Source: Apostichopus japonicus (taxonomy: Eukaryota > Echinodermata > Holothuroidea > Aspidochirotida > Stichopodidae). Taken from it: a stretch of 64,000 nucleotides of DNA. The notes under the pieces were generated by a model. The model was given only the letters and a program-made list of their open reading frames with translations, was not told where the DNA came from and did not search any database. Every line of letters starts with the position of its first letter. Within the stretch, counting starts at the first letter, position 1. The stretch covers positions 22,440,841-22,504,840 of the forward strand of contig NC_092575.1 in NCBI RefSeq assembly GCF_037975245.1, written 5' to 3'. Both the position numbers and the translations under genes were made by a program. Shown piece by piece: positions 32,221-45,200 of this stretch.

Positions 32221-35174
32221 TACAAGTTGCATGTATTCACAGTAGAAAAAAAAGTTCATAAATTTATTGGACACATCTGTTCTATGCTGGTCCACCTATC
32301 ACCATTAGTGGTGAAGCTTAATATGTTTATATTCTCTAACACATGTACAGTAGATGTACTGACAAAGTTTACATGGCTCCTTTAGACAAACACAAACAAA
32401 AATAGACAACAAAATAGATTGAAAAATATGCCATTGTATTTCAAACATTTTCTCAATTTCTCCAATATCATACGATAATGTTCCAATATTAAGAGATCAA
32501 TTAAACAATTTAAATATAAAGTTTATAATTACTTTAAATGTACAGATTTTCATCTTTAATTTTTTTCTCATTTTTTCACCCACATTTTTATGCACAATTT
32601 TCTACTTAAAGAGAAGAATTATTAACTTACACAGTCATAGTTTACACATCTTTCTCTGTTTGCTTGGTTCTAATGAAATATAACATTACCAAGGAAATCG
32701 TGTTACCACCTGAAGGTTAATAAAAACTGCTACAGAATGGCTCACTCATTTCGACCTCCCTTCATGGAACAGGTTTTGTCTGGAATTCGTTCAACTGTAA
32801 CGGAACATGGTCATTACAAATATTACGCTTCCATTAACTCGGTCTGTTCAACATGCAGATGGATTTTTCCAGTATTTCAACATAATACGTAACCAACAAA
32901 CCATCATCTTAACATTAATGTTGAAAGGACAGACAAACCACCATTATTAAATACGGCCGGTCATTTCTACCACCGGTTCTAACAACAGTTGTTCTATCAC
33001 TGTTGAAATCTGTGTTCATCTCAAAACATGTGTGAATCATCACCATTTTTAGAACACATTCATGCAACAGATAATGTACATTAATGGCTTGGTTTACAAA
33101 TTCTCCATTCATGGCATGGCATGACCACCCTGAAAAACACTCCTTCATATTTTTTTTTTATAACAATATACCACCTTTAATTTAATTTCTTCAGAAAGAA
33201 GATTCAATGCACTATACTATTCAAACTTCAGAAAAGTCACAATTTGCTTCAAAATGCCAAATTAGTAAAAAGAGTACATTAAAACTAACTTGCTTTATAT
33301 TTTGGTTTTAATACAAAGATAAATATGACAGGTTCGATATACATACATAATTAATATTATGCTAATTTATGTCACAATATGCAAATTTATTTAATAATAT
33401 GCTAATTTATTATCATTTCTTAAGGCCCTTGATACATCATGAAAGACTGTTTGGTTCACTGGATTTATGGATGAGAGAGTATTTGACGTAGTTTTACATC
33501 CACCAGAATTTAAAAAAAAAAAATAATAATTAATGACTAACTTTTCAATTTCCAATTTTTGCTGCAAGATTTGATCTACAGCAATACACCAAGCAGGACT
33601 GCCAAATAATACACTAACATTGCAGTTCAAAACCTGCCTTTTTTCAAAAACCACTATTAAATCAGAGCAGATAACACACACTGAAATTTCTGTCAAAAGC
33701 TGAAATCATGACTTTTCATTATTATGGATTCCATTTCGAGTGCACACAACCGAGGGGTACATACATATTTGAAGTCAATAAACACACAATGTTACAAAAT
33801 TCAACAAAGAGAGCATATATCATTTGTCAGTTTCTAACTGTATGGCCTGACTTGGAATAACATCTACCAAATTATTTTTCCGTTTTCAAAAAATTTGCAG
33901 TTAATTTAAGAAATTTGTGCACGTCTTAAAAAGTGACTTTGAGCAACTGTCCATTCTTCTGAGATTCTTTCCAATGGTCTATAAAAAAAACTTACACAAC
34001 AATCAAATTGTACTTAAAAAAAAAACCTTTCACCACTTTTTGCATAATTCTGTAACTTGCTGATATTTTTAAGAGGACACAGAATAACTTATATCATACT
34101 AAATATGTTTCAAAGAACAGGAGAGCTGGTATTAAATGGAAAGATTTTCAACAGGTGGTAAAAAGCATTTCATTTGAGATTTTAATATATTGATACTTCT
34201 CAGTCGAGAGTCAAAAATAATTATTTAAAGTTGTCCTGACAATATTTGCAATCACCAGATCTTAAATAATTACTCTTCCTATTTTCCCTTTTCTTAGGGT
34301 CATGAAAAAGTAGAAGTAAATTCCTGATAATGAGGTCCAAAAAGATTTGGCAATATGAAGTGATCTTCCCCAAAAATGATATACTTGACCTGCCTTTGTC
34401 TCACGCTACTATATTTTTAATACATCGCTGAAAGTGACAGGATTTTGATACGAGATACTGTGAATGACAACCTTCACTGACTGGTCTGAGAGGGCTCTAT
34501 CTATTTATTACCTCTTCCTCACCTACTTAAATATTTATTAATACTTTGGTATCATCTAGACAAGTCAAAATAGCACTTTCCAGGGAGGTATGAAGCCTTC
34601 ACCATATAACTATTGCATCTTACTGCTGATAGGTGGGGGGTGGGGGACTGTTTCAGCCCTGCAGCAAGATAATACCACCCTGTGACTCTTGGGAGAGATG
34701 AGGTCCTTATATGAGTCCAGTGTTTAGGCTCATCAAGTCTTACAACAATCATATCCATCAAGTGTTCCTGCCGATGGAGTACTTCCATATGTCTTACTTT
34801 AGACCGAGACCCATTATGTCTTAACCACGAATCAGAACCCTGAAATTTTTGTAATAAGCATAATTCATAAGCACTGAAAGATGAATTTCTATGAGTTACA
34901 GTAGATGACAATCCTCTTAGCCTCACACAGATGAGGAGATTCTTCTGTACTAAAGATGGGGTAGCCTAACAGATGAACTTACAAAGGAAGGATGGTCCTG
35001 TTAGTCTCCCCCCCCCATACAGATAAGGAAACACTGTGTAACAATGTCCCAGTTTATAGCATTGTAACAAACAGATAACTACTTAAGGTCCCATACAGTT
35101 TGAAAACTGTTAGAAAATCAACAGTTCACATTTTCTAATGTTCATTAACTTAATGGACAATGAGCAGAGACATT
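32221..35174. other. Intergenic or minus-gene 3' region, no gene recognised
   Basis: Very AT-rich DNA with no exon I can support on either strand. The minus-strand frame 34552-34926 is open by chance and has no recognisable motif. Confidence 0.5.
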
Positions 35175-35250
35175 TATGGCTAGAAGAAGATTTGAATCAG
35201 TGACCTCTGGGTTATAAACCCAACTCAATAAAACCTAAGCTGTTCAGTCG
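35175..35250 (-). repeat. tRNA-derived SINE head or tRNA pseudogene
   Basis: The minus strand reads AGCTTAGGTTTTATTGAG (D-arm-like), TTGGGTTTATAACCCAGAGG (an anticodon-arm-like hairpin with TAT in the loop), then TCACTGATTCAAATC (T-arm, B-box). A full acceptor stem is not formed, so it is not a functional tRNA as read. Confidence 0.4.
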
Positions 35251-37702
35251 TTAGTTGGTGTTGATCCCCTCCCCCCACCCCCACCTACATAGTCGTATTG
35301 TTTTTAATCACATCTTGCATATATGTAACGACTCCATTCTTCTGACTGTAAGTAAAGTAACACTTGCCAACAGGAAACAATACAAACATCTACCAAACTA
35401 ATGTCATGTGTCTGCAATACTAAAAGATGATTGGATGTCACACGTGATATATAGTTTTATTCAAATGGAATGGAAACAGATATTATAAGAAATGTGGAAA
35501 TGTGAAGTTGGGGTTACCATGGAAATGATCATATCTGACCAGAGAAACACTGCTCCGAAAAGAAAAAAATATAGATTGATACAGATGTATGGAAATGATA
35601 TAGATATTGGTCTAAAGAACAAAGAATGTTACCGATGAATGCAAGAACAAGAATGGAAATCACTCCTGGTCAAATCAGTGGAATCAATAAAGAGAGATTT
35701 AATTAATCTTATGGATCTATTCCTACAATATCATGTCTAGTATGAAAATGTTAGAATATTTCTTCTCCTGAAGAAAATTTGTGGAAAAAAAGACACATGT
35801 CATGTCGAACGTTTCTTTTCTGGAATGCCTTGTTCCTTTACTTTATCTAACCCATAATTTGGGGGAGAATGTCTTTTACCCTGCCAACAGATTCCAGTTT
35901 TCATATTTAACATAAGTTTTATGGACCTTAAAGGAATTTTCAAATGATCAGCAAGCCAACTGTAATTCATCTTTGGTGGAAGCTAGGAATCAATATTGCA
36001 ACCAGTGTCTGCAATGTTAGTCTGGAATCTGGCTAAACTTGCATAGCAGGTGAGATTCGAGAAGATACATTGTTAAACTCCCCCCCACCTTCAGAAAAAA
36101 ACCATTCTGCTTATCTTAATAGCAAGCAATGGAAGCACACATTTTCATGCAGACTTTATCAGCCAATGCCCAATGAATAGTGCACATGCTCTTTCAATAC
36201 ATGCAGTAGAGTGACTTATATATATATTTTATGTAAAATGGCACACGATTTGCTCCATTAATCCATAACAATTGTTAGCATGCAGGAACATATAAGTAAT
36301 ATGAGAGTAATACATGCAAAGAAGTAACATTTATACAAAGGAAAGTTGGAGTCCACAATATTAGTCATTTATACACGGATATATATGTATATATGGAACA
36401 TGCATTGATAGAAAAAAGTCGACCCTTACAATTTGCATTTCACATTTCATGTTGTTCACATAACGGGCATGAACATTTGCCAATTTCAGTTTCCATGTTT
36501 TTTTCTCCTTTTTTTTAAGACTCAACACAAGATGGGTGGTTTATTGCTGCCAATGGAAAAGAGAACTGTTGAAAGCTGATCTTATCTGTGAAGAACTGAT
36601 GCTTCTGTATTTGCCGATTTATTGATTCCACAAACTGAAATTTATCAGTTACTAAACAAGGGCCTTCAAATGTTGAGATCTCTTTGGAATATTATGCAAA
36701 ACGATCAAATAACTATTCACATTTTTGGGACGTTTGCCGTTTCACTCCATTTTACGGTTCTTCTTAAGACTTAAGTTACCTATGAAGACCCGATTCTTCT
36801 GTAGTCGCCAAATTATCCTTTACTAACAAGAGCCTTTCATTAAGTTGAGAGGCTCTTTTAAAGGCTACTCAAAGAGATAAAATGTGAATATTCATGGTCA
36901 TGGCGATTGTTCAACATAGCATGGGCCATCAAGTTTTCACAGGGCAATAGCATTAAAACTTGAACGATTCAGCTCCCCTGATGTTGACGGGTACATGAAA
37001 TGTGAAAAGCAGAATGGCAGGATGAACCCTGACTAATGCACCAAGCATGTTCATGAACTGTCATCAACAAGCCATGTCAGAGGTGATGATGCAACAAACT
37101 AGACAGATTTTACTGAAAATGATAACAAATCTAAATCAAATAGTGTTTTCTGTGTGTTCTATATCCTCCATTTTTGATGGAGGAATAAAGACTAAATGTT
37201 AGTTTGATATTACTGTCACAGTGAGATGACTGTGTAAAAAGGTGAAACCTTCAAATCTTTTATCTTTTAATTTGAGGTAAACTTTCATAATTTTTTTTTA
37301 TAATATTCACTCACTTCAGACCACTTTTTAAAAAATAAATATTTATTTGGTATTTTTGTTTCAATCTATGGGAACCATCAATCTTAAGGTCTTCTCTTTC
37401 AGTTAACGCATCAAATTAATTAAAATTAATGAAACACATAAAGACAATAAAATCAAAGTAGGGATTACAAAAGCCATGCTGTTCATGCGACCCATGCATA
37501 ACTAAAACGAGCGGCTCGACGAAACATTAATACTGTCGAGAAATATCTCCTTCGACGGCATCGAGTTGTCGACGTCACAAACAGGGCTCTGGAGGTAAAA
37601 TACGGCCATCATGCAAGCAAAGCAGGATAAACAAGTGCGGCAGTAGCATACATCTGGTAGTTTAATAAGATAGCTAGAATCTGGTAGGGATGATAAGGGC
37701 GG
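35251..37702 (-). other. Probable 3'UTR/downstream region of the minus-strand gene
   Basis: No exon is visible. On the minus strand the first AATAAA after the stop codon is at 37347-37342. The convergent neighbour PES1 probably ends near 31.8 kb. Confidence 0.35.
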
Positions 37703-40700
37703 TTAGTCCGCATGGTTTAATCGTTGAAACAATCTAGTGTTCTTTCGTTCTAGTTCCAGCTTCCATTGAGGAATGTTGGAGTTGATGAGTGGTAAACCTG
37801 TGTGAATGAGTGAGTGGGGTAATGGAAGATGATGATAACAAGAGGATCACAAAAAATGACTGCTACCACTGATTAATATGTGAAACATCACCAGAGGCAG
37901 ATCCAGGTGGAGGCTGGGGGAGGGGGGGTGGGTGACCCAGGGGAAACAGCCCTCATTTAAATAAAAATATTCAGAGAATTTGGGGGGGTTTTAAGAGTTA
38001 GCAACAAACATAACTCTGACCATTATAACGGTACACAGCAAACTGTTGTTTAGCACCGGTGGTCTTTACACACAGGTATTACTAATTTTCATCAAATGTT
38101 AGGATATTCTGTATCTGTTGACACTTGTCTATAGGCCCTGTTCCTCCTGGTCCCCCCCCCCCCCTCCTGTTTGAGAAATCCTGAATCTGCCACTGATAAC
38201 AACCATATATACACATTAATAACATTCAAATTAGAAAGTGAACAAAGGGTGAGGCAAGAATTGGTTAAACATATTTATACAGGATAGGTCTGAAACAGGG
38301 AAAGAAGAAGGAATTAGCTGATCATGGTAGACGGACTGGGGTATATACACCGTGGCTTACAAGTTAGAGGTTTATAACATATATATATATATGGACAATG
38401 ATACAAGCATATATGTGTTTAAATAGCAGGTCTTCACTTCAGCCAGAAAGGGATACTTTTAAAGTGGGACTGATGAAATTGAAAATAAGGTTTTGATTGA
38501 AATTCAGGCGTGAGGGGAGGTGGGGGGGGGTGGGGATGTAGTTGACTTGATGAGAATATTCAATATTTTCTGTGCATTTCTGTTCTGTCTAGCAAGCAAT
38601 ATTCCACTATAAGTAGGTACATGCCAACCACAATTTTCAATATCATAAAACAAAACATTTCATTCCATGCAGCGAAAGACATGCAAGGAGAAGTAAAACG
38701 TGCAAAACTTTTTTTTTTTAATTTTGCAAGCATTCGCTGAGTCTCAAACTCTGACTCGGCGATGAGAAAAGGTTTCGATCTGTTTGGGCTTGTACTTTAA
38801 CGATTTATCTTTCAAAAAGCTTCCGTTCGGTAGAAACGTAATTATGGTAGCATCAAACAGAGTCATGCCTGCTGATTCAAATGCTGGAACCAAATTCTAA
38901 TTGCCATGTTTTTCATTTCTTGAGGGGGCTTTGTTTCCACCCTCACCCCTGATGCTCCCCCCTCACTTCTTCCCTAACCTCACCACAATGCAAATTCAGA
39001 CAGATATGGAAACCTCAAAATTTCATCTTCTTGTTTGTGTCAGACCTTGTGATGAAAGTGTTACAATGAGGAGATGTAGAGCTACAATTTGCTAAAACAC
39101 TGTAAGGTTTATACTCTGAGTGAGAAAGAGTGATTTGAAACGATTATAACTACCCAGACACCAATATGATTGAGGTATTATATATATATATATATATATA
39201 TATGTCATGATCACTGAATAATGAATGAACTCAAAACCAAACATGATAGACAGTTGGAAATGGACAAGAATAAAAGTACCCTATAATGTAATTAGCAAAG
39301 AGAATGTTTCATCTCAAGTCATACAATCCTCATGAAAGTTACCTCACACCAGCCAGACATTGGATCCTTTATATTCAACAGACCCTACCTTACCCCTTAC
39401 CTACACTTATCCCTTCATTTACATACCCCAGGATGTGACCAAACCCAAATGAACCAATAAAATATAACATTTACATATGTCATTCTCTGTCATGTCTATG
39501 ACTTTAACAAGAGCCCAAGGGCACTGTGGTTCCTTGCTTGGGATATATGACAATACACATAATATTATCAAGCAAGATTGCATTAAATGTCTGAAAATTA
39601 ACTTTGAACTTGTATGTAACTTCACACACAAAGGTCACCCGGAGGTCAACCAATTGACATTTTTGATCGGTGAGACCTAAATAGAGCATGACTGTAAAAA
39701 TTCAAACATTTTTTCGTTGCCCATTTTCTCCCCCCCCCCATAATACTACTCTTTTAACATTAGCTGACCTTTGGTGACCTTGGATCACATGACCGTTAAG
39801 TTTGAAAATATACCCCTATACCATTTGCAACTTGTCCAAAAAAATCAACCTTGTCACACCTTGGCACTGGGAGTTATTGCATTAAATGTGTGAAAATTAA
39901 CTTTGACCTCAAATAACTTCGCACACGAAGGTGAAATGGGGGTCAACCCATTGACATTTATGATCAGAAGGTACCTTTAACATCTGAAAATAGCATCAAA
40001 ACTGTAAAAATCCACAAAACACGAAAAGGTCACCAGAGGTCAAATTGAGGTCAAGGGTCACCCAGATGCGGGTCGACAATTGGATTACATTGAAGCAACT
40101 CCCAACCCTAACGGACAATTTGTTCTCAAGTTGTCGCAAAAATACTAGTTTTTTATCATTAATTGACCTTTGGTGACCTTGTATCACATGACCATTAAGT
40201 TTGAAAATATACCCCTATACCATTTGCTACTACTCCAAAAATATCAACCTTGTCACACCTTGGAACTGGGAGTTATTGCATTAAATTTCTGAAAATTAAC
40301 TTTGACCTCATATAACTTCGCACACGAAGGTCACACAGGGGTCAACCTATTGACATTTATGATCAGAAGGTACCTTTAACATCTGAAAATAGCATCGAAA
40401 CTGTAAAAAATCCACGTAACACGAAAAGGTCACCAGAGGTCAAATTGAGGTCAAGGGTCACCCACATGCGGGTCGACAATTGGATTTCATTGAAGCAACT
40501 CCCAACTCTAACGGACAATTTGTTCTCAAGTTATCGCAAAAATACTAGTTTTTTATCATTAATTGACCTTTGGTGACCTTGTATCACATAACCGTTAAGT
40601 TTGAAAATATTCCCCTATACCATTTGCAACTACTCCAAAAATATCAACCTTGTCACACCTTGGAACTGGGAGTTATTGCATTAAATGTCTGAAAATTAAC

Positions 40701-42224
40701 TTTGACCTCGTATAACTTCGCACACGAAGGTCACACGGGTGTCAACCAATTGACATTTATGATCAGAAGTTACCTTTAACATCTGAAAATAGCATCGAAA
40801 CTGTAAAATTCCACAAAACACTAAAAAGGTCACCAGAGGTCAAATTGAGGTCAAGGGTCACCCAGATGCGGGTCGACAATTGGATTACATTGAAGCAACT
40901 CCCAACCCTAACGGACAATTCGTTCTCAAGTTATCGCAAAAATACTAGTTTTTTATCATTAATTGACCTTTGGTGACCTCGGATCACATGACCGTTATGT
41001 TTGAAAATATTCCCCCATACCATTTGCAACTTGTCTCAAAATATCAACTGTGTAACACCTTGGCACTGGGAGTTATTACACTAAATGTCTGAAAATTAAC
41101 TTTGACCTCATATAACTTAACATACAAAGGTCACCTTGGGTCAACTTATTGACATTTTTGATTGATGAGACCTAAATTAGAGCATCAAACTATAAAAAAT
41201 CAAACATTTTTTCTTTGCCCATTTTCTACCCCCAAAATACTAGTTTTTTGACATTAATTGACCTTTGGTGACCTCGGATCACATGACCGTTAAGTTTGAA
41301 AATATTCCCCTATACCATTTGCAACTTGTCCAAAAATATCAACCATGTCACACCTTGGAACTGGGAGTTGTTGCATTAAATGTCTGAAAATTAACTTTGA
41401 CCTCGTATAACTTCGCACACGAAGGTCACACGGGTGTCAACCAATTGACATTTTTGATCGGAAGGTACCTTTGATATCCAAATCTAGCATCAAAACCAAA
41501 CATTTTCTTTTTTGCTCGTTTCCGCCCAAAATAAGCACATTTTTTCTAATGTGACCTTTGACCTTTTGACCTTGGTTTCAGATGTAGTTTAATCTCCTGA
41601 TTCCAAAAAACAAAACGAAAAGTCTGTACAACCATCCTAACTCCGACCGAAAAACTTTGACCCCATATAACTTCGCACATAAAGGTCACACGGGGTCAAC
41701 CTATTGACATTTATGATCAGAAGGTACCTTTGACATCTGAAAATAGCATCGAAACTGTAAAAATCCCAAAAACACGAAAAGGTCACCAGAGGTCAAATTG
41801 AGGTCAAGGGTCACCAAGATGCGGGTCGACAATTGGATGACATTGAGGCAACTCCCAACCCAAACGGACAATTCGTTCTGAAGTTATCGCAAAAATACTA
41901 GTTTTTTATCATTAATTGACCTTTGGTGACCTCGGATCACATGACCATTAAGTTTGAAAATGTTCCCCTAACCAGTTCACAACTTGTCCCAAAATATCAA
42001 CCTTGTCACACATTGGCACTGGGAGTTATTGCAGTTTTAATATTTTCTGTTTTTGGACCATAACTGACCTTTGGTGACCTTTGTGAGCACCAAAAACAAT
42101 AGGGCACACCTTCTCCATATGGCGGATCTATAGTCCAAGTTTGGCCTCAATCCAACATTCCCTTATTGAGATAGAGCGTACCCAAGCAAGTGTCACAGAC
42201 ACACACACACACACGCATACATAC

Positions 42225-42256
<32 letters not shown>

Positions 42257-45200
42257 GCCAACCTGACTGCATAGGTTCCTTTTGCTAAAGCAAGGAACCA
42301 AAAATGCACCCCATCACCCTTTCCCCCAACACGCATCCCTTCCTCCCACCCCCCTTAGCACCCCCATCAAAGCAAAAATGGCAGTTTTGAAATTTTGATT
42401 CACTCAGATTATTCACTTAATTTAATATCAACACATTTGGAAAATAATTTGGGAGATAATTGTCAGGTTCAAGTTGTCGTTACTGAAACTGTCGTACAAA
42501 AATGTTCCCACTGAAGTTTTGACAACCATATAATCAGAAATTTTTGAACCACTTTTTTTTTGTTATTCTTCTCAACATTCCCTAGTAATTATAGCACACA
42601 TGGATGGAGACTTAACAAAAACTGTGAGGTGGGTAAGTTAACAGCACAACTCTTGGCAAGTAACTATAAAATTTGTTTTCTCACTTAGCCACAAGAATTG
42701 TTCATCTGGTGTGCCAAAGGTTCAGCAACTGGTCCAAAGCTTGAGACTGATGTCATTCTTTGTAAACTATTAGCAGATAAAAATTCATGCCAAAGTTCCT
42801 TGTTATAAGCTGGGGTTAGTGTAGTTGGCACATAACATCACATTTCTATAATTTTTGTATAGTATAAATATCACTCCCCCCCCCCCCCAAAAAAAAATTC
42901 TCCCTGAAATTAATTCTGCCATATCTAACATTCATTCCTATGGCCTTTTGGCACAAACAATCAGGTTCATTTCAAATTTTTACCGAACTCAAATCATTTC
43001 AAACGAATCCTGAATTTTCAAGTCTTTACAAGTACATAATTTGACATGTTTCAAAGATACCACGATTGCAGTTACCCACAATCACTTCAAATTATCCCAT
43101 TGACACCTTACACCAAACATTATGCCCTGAACAAGGTCCCATTTTGTTTGAGTCACAAAAGCAGTTTTGGAATAACGTTTTACTTTATATTCAGCTTTAT
43201 TGAATTTCATATTCATATGTTCAAATAAACTCCTTAAATCTCTTACACTCTACCTTGTATCGTCTTTGGCACCCTTAGATTAATCTGAATTTTACAGCAT
43301 TTATGAAAAAAACAAAGTGGAAATTGATATAAATGCCACTTTTCCCACTATGTCAGCATCCTCCAATAAAAAAGTATTCTTCCACAAATTCGGAAAGAGG
43401 ATAAAACTAAATATAAACGGTAGATCGTCATAACGATCTTGACAAATACAAAAAGGTTGTTTTCTGTAGAATGCTGAGAATCAACAACATGATCCCAGGA
43501 AATGTTGAATTTTAAAAAAATTGGACATAATGTGTACTTAATCATGACATATTTTTTTTCTTCTCTTTATTCTTTTTTTTCAGTTGTCATGATATGACCA
43601 CTCTTTCAGGTTGTCATCTCAATATAATTGTTTTCTGTTTCTATGGCAACAATGCAGGGGAACTGATATATCTGCAAACTATCATTCCATATTAACCCTC
43701 AGAGCTAAGAGATCTTCAATACTGCCCCCAGCTTTCCTAGAAATCCAAACGCTCAAACTTCGGCAGTCGTTTTTTCACGACCACCGTTTCCTATTCTCAG
43801 GAATTTATGGAACATTTCTCAATGTCGGGTGAATAAATTGTGGTCGATAATGGTGGCCATTAGTCGGCAGATTTGGAGCCGAAATCGACAGATTTGACAG
43901 ATCTACAGAAAACTTGACATCTACTCTTACTGTTGAGCACCAATCATTTACAATTCGAGTTCCACTTGAGATGTTCAAGTTTTGTGCACTTCTTCCCCTC
44001 TCAGATCTTTACTCTCAAACTGCACTTGAGGTTTTTTTCCATAAGTTATTCCACAAAGAGACAGTAAATAGTTTTAATGATACAGTCTGTGTAACACTCT
44101 CTATCTCCTCTCTAGTATATATTTGGATTTTGTTTCTTTTTTTGGCTCTGTTTCTCTTCAGTTCTCACCTTTCTTTGTCGACGCTGTTATTTCAGCGGGC
44201 TTTTCCGAATCTTTTTTCTCTCCGTTCTCTATCAGCAGGTTCTTCTCGTTCTTCTTCCGTCTCTCGTGAGCACTTTTCTGCCAGGATGGGACAGAATCTT
44301 TCTCGGCAGGAGGAATTGCATCAAACTTCTTCTTTGTGGCCTATAATTTTTGTCAGGGTAGAGAAAAATTTGCACGATTATAATCTCGACGATTTATGCT
44401 CCCGAAGACATTGAATGAGTTATGCTTATGTAAGTATAGCAAGACTTAGGAAAATATGCACAAAAATTCCCAGCATGCAAAAAAAAAAAAAAAAACATGC
44501 ACAAATAAATATATGCAAGTGATGTCTTTCTTACCTCAGCAACAATCTCTGATGGCTTCTCTGATATCAAAGGTACCAAAAAGTCCTAGATTAACACGCC
44601 CAGGCTGGATTAAAATCCCCTGGCAACCCCCCTGCCTCCTCCTCCTCCTCCTGCCCCCTGAAATCTAACCATCCATTGTCCCAACTTATTCAAGCATCAT
44701 GTCCATTTACTTGTTGGTTCACACAACTACTTAAGGCACGAAAGGAGGTTTCTTATTTTCTATTTTATACCAACATCCAAGCCATATTCCAGCCAGGTAT
44801 TAATACAGTTTGTTAATTAACAATATCTGGTTTAGGGGTGAGAGGTGGTTCCTTATTTTCTTTTTCACACTAACATCCAAGCCATATTCCAGCCAGGTAT
44901 TAATACAGTTATTTAACTCACAATAGCCGGTTTAGGGGTGAGAGGTGGTTTCTTATTTTCTATTTTATTGGAATCTTCTTTCTTCCTGTCTTTGGCTGGT
45001 CGAGACACTCCATCCTCTCTGGTGTCCTCTTTCTTCTTCCTATTCTTCTCTGCTAAGTCCAGCTGCCACTGAGGGACGGTGGTAAATGGGGCCTTGTTCG
45101 GCTCCCCATCTTTCTTTGAAAGTGGAGGAGGGATGTTTGACTTTTTAATACCTGAAGAAATTAAAAATTATTGTAAAAAAAAAGGAAAGGAAGAGAGAAG

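Noticed and set aside
37892-38195. 8-bp target duplication for this MITE
   Set aside because: Flanks AACATCAC and ATAACAAC agree poorly; only the inverted ends support the call.
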